The notes beneath the pieces were generated by a model. That model did no database searches. It worked only from the letters and a program-made list of their open reading frames with translations, and was not told the DNA's origin. DNA of 8,917 nucleotides. Source: Methanothermococcus okinawensis. Lineage in GTDB: Archaea; AGJL01; Methanococci; Methanococcales; Methanococcaceae. The position numbers and the translations under genes were made by a program. The DNA lies in contig DQVU01000224.1 in the NCBI GenBank assembly GCA_015661585.1, positions 1-8,917 of the forward strand, read 5' to 3'. Shown one piece after another: positions 6,723 to 8,917 of the stretch; positions within the stretch are counted from its first letter, which is position 1; every line of letters starts with the position of its first letter.

Positions 6723-7571
6723 TCACCTCCCAAGGGTAAGTATAAGTTCTCTTATTATCTTTGCAGCTGCGATAGAGGTAATACTATTTACATCACAGGG
6801 TGGAGATATCTCTACAACATCAAAGCCTACTATTTTATCCCTTAAATCCCTGAAGAGATAAAGGGTATCTATCAGCTCCTTAGTGGAATATCCACAGGGT
6901 TCAGGGGTGCCAGTTCCAGGAGCGTAGGCTGGATCTAACACATCTATATCTATGGTGATATAAATATACTTATCCAAGGATTTTATCTCCTCAATATCCT
7001 CCTCCTTTGGTAACCTACTAAATATATTAGTATTATTCCAGGCAAATTCCCACTCCTCCCTATCTCCACTTCTAATACCAAATTGATATATATCCTTTGT
7101 AATCTCATAACATCTCCTTATAACTGAGGCGTGGGAATATTTATTCCCTAGATACTCCTCCCTTAGATCGCAGTGGGCATCGAAGTGGATAAGCACTATA
7201 TCCCTATAAACCTCTTTTGCAGATTTAACGAGGGGATATGTAGTAGAGTGATCTCCTCCTATCATTACCACCTTCTTTCCATCCCTCATAATCCCAAGAG
7301 TTGCCCTGTAGATCCTATTTAGAATCTCCCTCTGATCCCCCTCTATTATAATATTGTTTAAATCTGAGATCTTTACATCTGTTAGATCCCTCCTTAGATA
7401 TGGACTGTAGGTCTCTAACACCCAGGAAGCCCTCCTAACTTCATCTGGTCCAAATCTCGCCCCAGGTTTATAGGTAGTTGTGCCGTCGTAGGGTACTCCA
7501 AATATGGCAAATTCACACTCCTGGTAATCAGAGTAGGCACAGAGATATCTATAACACTCCTCGAAGTAGAT
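6723..7571 (-). CDS. speB: Agmatinase (agmatine ureohydrolase), apparently with an ATC start
   Basis: A ureohydrolase that splits agmatine into putrescine and urea in archaeal polyamine synthesis, after arginine decarboxylase. All binuclear-manganese motifs are present (numbered from the proposed start, 282 residues): GGDHS (H108), DAHCD (D131, H133, D135), and DIDVLDPAYAPGTGTPEP with D208 and D210. H147 and E254 are also conserved. The frame extends upstream of the first GTG (7421) through FGVPYDGTTTYKPGARFGP, the typical ureohydrolase N-terminal motif, to a TAA at 7583-7581, so starting at GTG 7421 would delete 50 conserved residues. Between that stop and the motif there is no ATG, GTG or TTG in frame; ATC at 7571-7569 sits 4 bases after GGTGA and gives the usual family length (about 284 in M. 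jannaschii). A point mutation or sequencing error at a former ATG would look the same. It is monocistronic and convergent with larB. Confidence 0.88.
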   Translation of the reverse strand: MYFEECYRYLCAYSDYQECEFAIFGVPYDGTTTYKPGARFGPDEVRRASWVLETYSPYLRRDLTDVKISDLNNIIIEGDQREILNRIYRATLGIMRDGKKVVMIGGDHSTTYPLVKSAKEVYRDIVLIHFDAHCDLREEYLGNKYSHASVIRRCYEITKDIYQFGIRSGDREEWEFAWNNTNIFSRLPKEEDIEEIKSLDKYIYITIDIDVLDPAYAPGTGTPEPCGYSTKELIDTLYLFRDLRDKIVGFDVVEISPPCDVNSITSIAAAKIIRELILTLGR

Positions 7572-7575
7572 GTTC

Positions 7576-7580
7576 TCACC
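7576..7580 (-). promoter_or_regulatory. Ribosome-binding site supporting the ATC start of agmatinase
   Basis: GGTGA on the - strand, followed by GAAC and then ATC (7571). The same GGTGA core precedes the methyltransferase ATG at 5 bases, so this is the normal initiation signal of this genome. It marks where the initiator codon should be although no ATG is there. Confidence 0.65.
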
Positions 7581-7792
7581 TTATTTATTTATTAAATTAT
7601 ACAATTATCAGCAAATCTAATAATAACTATAATAACTATAAAAATATAGCAATAAACAAAACTTTTTAAATTAACAACAACCATTTAGGATCTTGAATAA
7701 AAATAATAATAAAATTAAAAAAATAAGAAATATTAAACTCTGTTAATATTAAAATAAAGAACAAAATAAGTGAAAAAGTAAATATATTCCTT

Positions 7793-7846
7793 ATCCTCTG
7801 GGTTATATTGAGTACTGGAGGATTAGAACGAGATTTCTCTTAACCC
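7793..7846 (+). repeat. Interlocking inverted repeats, possible pseudoknot RNA
   Basis: ATCCTC (7793-7798) is complementary to GAGGAT (7818-7823), and GGGTTA (7800-7805), in the loop of that hairpin, is complementary to TAACCC (7841-7846). The two pairings cross as in an H-type pseudoknot. A T-rich tract follows at 7861-7877. Two 6-bp matches in such a short stretch can arise by chance. Confidence 0.3.
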
Positions 7847-8105
7847 TTCTTTTTGAGGAGTTCCTTATTTTTTTTATTAGTAGTATCGTTATCGTTATTA
7901 TTTTTAATTATATTGTTATAAGTTTAAAAAGTTACGTATTTGACATATTTAACAACATGTTCAAAATTAAAAAATAGAAAAGTAGTAATTAAAACCCCAG
8001 TTACCATCAAGAAGTAATAAAGAATAATAATTATAAAAAATAAGATAAAAAATAAGGAAAAGATTTTAAAAATAAAATTTCCCCTACTCCTGAAAATTGG
8101 AGGAG

Positions 8106-8121
8106 AGGGAGATTCTCCCTA
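8106..8121. repeat. Short palindromic repeat, copy 2
   Basis: AGGGAGA (8106-8112) and TCTCCCT (8114-8120) form a 7-bp inverted repeat around one T. GGAGATTCTCCCTA (8108-8121) equals the element at 6559-6573 minus one A. A second pairing is possible just upstream: CTCC (8087-8090) with GGAG (8099-8102), extended by CCC (8082-8084) with GGG (8107-8109). This would compete with the 8106-8120 hairpin. Confidence 0.45.
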
Positions 8122-8229
8122 AATATCTTCTAACTATAACTATACTATAACTGTAGGATCTCTTATATCATAACAGAATTTTCTCATTAAGTACATGGAA
8201 AAGGTAAAAAACTTTCATTGACAAAAGCT

Positions 8230-8502
8230 CTATCCATAAATGGTAGTAAAACCAACACCTTTCTCCATTCTCGGGTACACATCAACCTCAGTTCCCTCTG
8301 GATTCATCGGGAAGATATCACGATCTCGCACCCCTTCAGAGTAACTCCATTCCCTCCCAGGATTGAGAATATTATTTCCCCCAAACCTTCATATAAGGAG
8401 GAAAACCCCCACATTCTTAGTTTTACAATCAACCTACCCCTTTTATGTTTTATTTTTCCCACCACATCTGGGACAGGTTCTTACATTAATAACTTTAAGT
8501 TA
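8230..8502 (-). pseudogene. Possible decayed gene with zinc-knuckle and conserved-looking C-terminal segment
   Basis: One - strand frame, bounded by TAA (8502-8500) and TAG (8232-8230), reads protein-like but is broken by TAA (8445-8443), TAG (8436-8434) and TGA (8391-8389). The N-terminal part has VRTCPRCGGKNK (a CxxCGG zinc knuckle), followed by a further Cys at 8427-8425. The last 51 codons include EWSYSEG, DIFPMNPEGTEVDVYPRM and GVGFTTIYG, with purine-rich first codon positions as in real genes. I count about 47% G+C in 8251-8400, well above the flanking spacer. It uses CGA, CGT and CCG codons that its neighbours avoid, which may indicate foreign origin or simply non-coding DNA. No good start or ribosome-binding site was found. 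I do not recognise the family; a broken small zinc-ribbon protein is the best guess. Confidence 0.3.
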
Positions 8503-8585
8503 TTTATTTGGAAATCGCTTCTCACTAATGCTCATCAAACCGTTAGTTACGTAAGGCTAAAATTATAATTTGTATTCGTGGTACT
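8503..8585 (+). promoter_or_regulatory. Upstream region of truA
   Basis: TATA-like AAATTATAATTT lies at about 8560-8571, only some 20 bases before the ATG codons, which would give a very short leader. Another A/T run is at 8497-8510. TTACGTAA (8547-8554) is a perfect 8-base palindrome, and GTTACGTA also occurs at 7931-7938; whether this is an operator is unknown. Confidence 0.35.
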
Positions 8586-8917
8586 ATGGAAAGGATGTAT
8601 ATCCTTAAGGTAGCCTACGATGGACGTCATAGGGGATTCCAATCTCAACCTCACAGGGATACAGTATGTGATCATCTACTAAGTGCATTGGAGGAGTGTG
8701 GCTATCTAAGTGAAGAAAAAAAGGGCATTGTATTTTACGGAGGTAGAACCGATAAAGGTGTCTCTGCACTTGGAAATTTTGTGGTAGTCTATCTAAAAGA
8801 GGAGCCTAAACTCTCCTATATTTACTCCAAGTTAAAGAATAAAGGTATCTGGGTACTTGGATATAGGGAGATAGAGGAGATACCTAAGGTGAGGTATAGA
8901 CATTACAGGTATATTCT
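8586..8917 (+). CDS. truA: tRNA pseudouridine synthase A, 3' end cut by the window
   Basis: The first 110 residues of a TruA-family enzyme, which converts uridines 38-40 of the tRNA anticodon stem to pseudouridine. Visible are the N-terminal strand YILKVAYDGRHRGFQSQPH (5-23), typical of TruA, and the catalytic motif YGGRTDKGVSALGNF (51-65), in which D56 is the nucleophilic aspartate. The segment KGIWVLGYREI and RYRHYRYI near the right edge matches the archaeal TruA core (MJ1675-like as I remember it). The frame runs off the window; a complete archaeal TruA has roughly 230-270 residues. ATG 8586 is taken as start; ATG 8595, three codons later, would give MYILKVAYDG and equally fits the family. 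Neither has a strong ribosome-binding site, and GGAAAGG touching ATG 8595 is too close to act as one. Nothing on the left side suggests an operon. Confidence 0.93.
   Translation, partial: MERMYILKVAYDGRHRGFQSQPHRDTVCDHLLSALEECGYLSEEKKGIVFYGGRTDKGVSALGNFVVVYLKEEPKLSYIYSKLKNKGIWVLGYREIEEIPKVRYRHYRYI

Larger units (their letters stand above)
7582..8229. other. AT-rich stretch without a recognisable gene
   Basis: About 650 bases, mostly A/T, lying upstream of agmatinase (-) with no real gene seen. The first 60-70 bases must hold the agmatinase promoter: TATA-like runs on the - strand lie near 7600-7608 and 7638-7650. Two islands of mixed sequence stand out, 7790-7870 and 8081-8121, described separately. 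No tRNA, rRNA, CRISPR array or second C/D RNA was seen. A 65-codon hydrophobic frame on the - strand around 7840-7673 is low-complexity Phe/Ile/Leu and lacks a start, so it is probably a chance product of A/T DNA. Confidence 0.6.

Noticed and set aside
6723..7421. Agmatinase starting at GTG 7421
   Set aside because: It would remove the conserved GVPYDGTT..GARFGP segment that is intact and in frame directly upstream, and there is no ribosome-binding site at 7421.
7478..7669. 63-codon open frame on the + strand
   Set aside because: It is antisense to the conserved N-terminal coding part of agmatinase and then runs into A/T-only DNA.
7673..7840. Short hydrophobic open frame on the - strand
   Set aside because: It has no start codon with a ribosome-binding site, and the Phe/Ile/Leu run is what A/T-rich DNA gives by chance.
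8260..8312. Second box C/D-like pattern on the - strand (CGATGA, CTGA, TTGATGT)
   Set aside because: There is no final box D, no terminal stem, and box C departs from the consensus; it lies inside the coding-like frame.
8240..8500. RNase P RNA or SRP RNA in the higher-G+C island
   Set aside because: No conserved core motifs were found on either strand, and the G+C content is too low for a structural RNA of a thermophile. A GAGGAAAAC string on the + strand is not enough.
8218..8568. 116-codon open frame on the + strand
   Set aside because: It starts at a TTG without ribosome-binding site, its Ser/Thr/His/Pro-rich translation resembles no protein I know, and it lies antisense to a more protein-like - strand frame. 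The shorter nested frame at 8363-8554 is rejected for the same reason.

Overview
The window looks like a piece of a methanogen chromosome of the order Methanococcales, probably a thermophilic member (Methanocaldococcus, Methanotorris or Methanothermococcus-like). The evidence is AT-rich DNA with almost pure A/T spacers, AGA/AGG and ATA codons, GGTGA/GGAG Shine-Dalgarno sites, a glycogen synthase very like the one I remember from Methanocaldococcus jannaschii, and a canonical archaeal box C/D small RNA. The genus cannot be fixed from sequence alone.

Left part (1-2868, + strand): the 3' portion of a long all-helical protein of unknown function, followed closely by a small YkgJ-type cysteine-cluster protein. 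The 70-base gap after it is filled by a box C/D guide RNA with all four boxes, an 8-bp terminal stem and kink-turn geometry. One of its guides matches the anticodon region of elongator tRNA-Met and would direct methylation of C34.

Middle part (2875-5579, - strand): a winged-helix regulator and a SAM-dependent methyltransferase form a tight two-gene unit in which the upstream stop codon lies inside the downstream ribosome-binding site. Upstream of it is a glycogen-synthase-type glycosyltransferase. A 143-base divergent promoter region separates that gene from larB (5723-6523, + strand), a nickel-pincer nucleotide biosynthesis enzyme.

Right part: agmatinase (polyamine synthesis, - strand) converges on larB. 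Its conserved N-terminus is in frame well upstream of the first usable GTG, but the only well-placed initiation codon there is ATC behind a good GGTGA site. About 1 kb of mostly AT-rich DNA follows (7572-8585), with three sequence islands: a possible pseudoknot, a short palindromic repeat shared with the larB/speB gap, and a coding-like stretch with a zinc-knuckle motif broken by three stops, which may be a decayed gene. The window ends inside truA (tRNA pseudouridine synthase).

The genes do not form one pathway. They are ordinary housekeeping and accessory genes. The most notable items are the unannotated guide RNA and the non-canonical agmatinase start.
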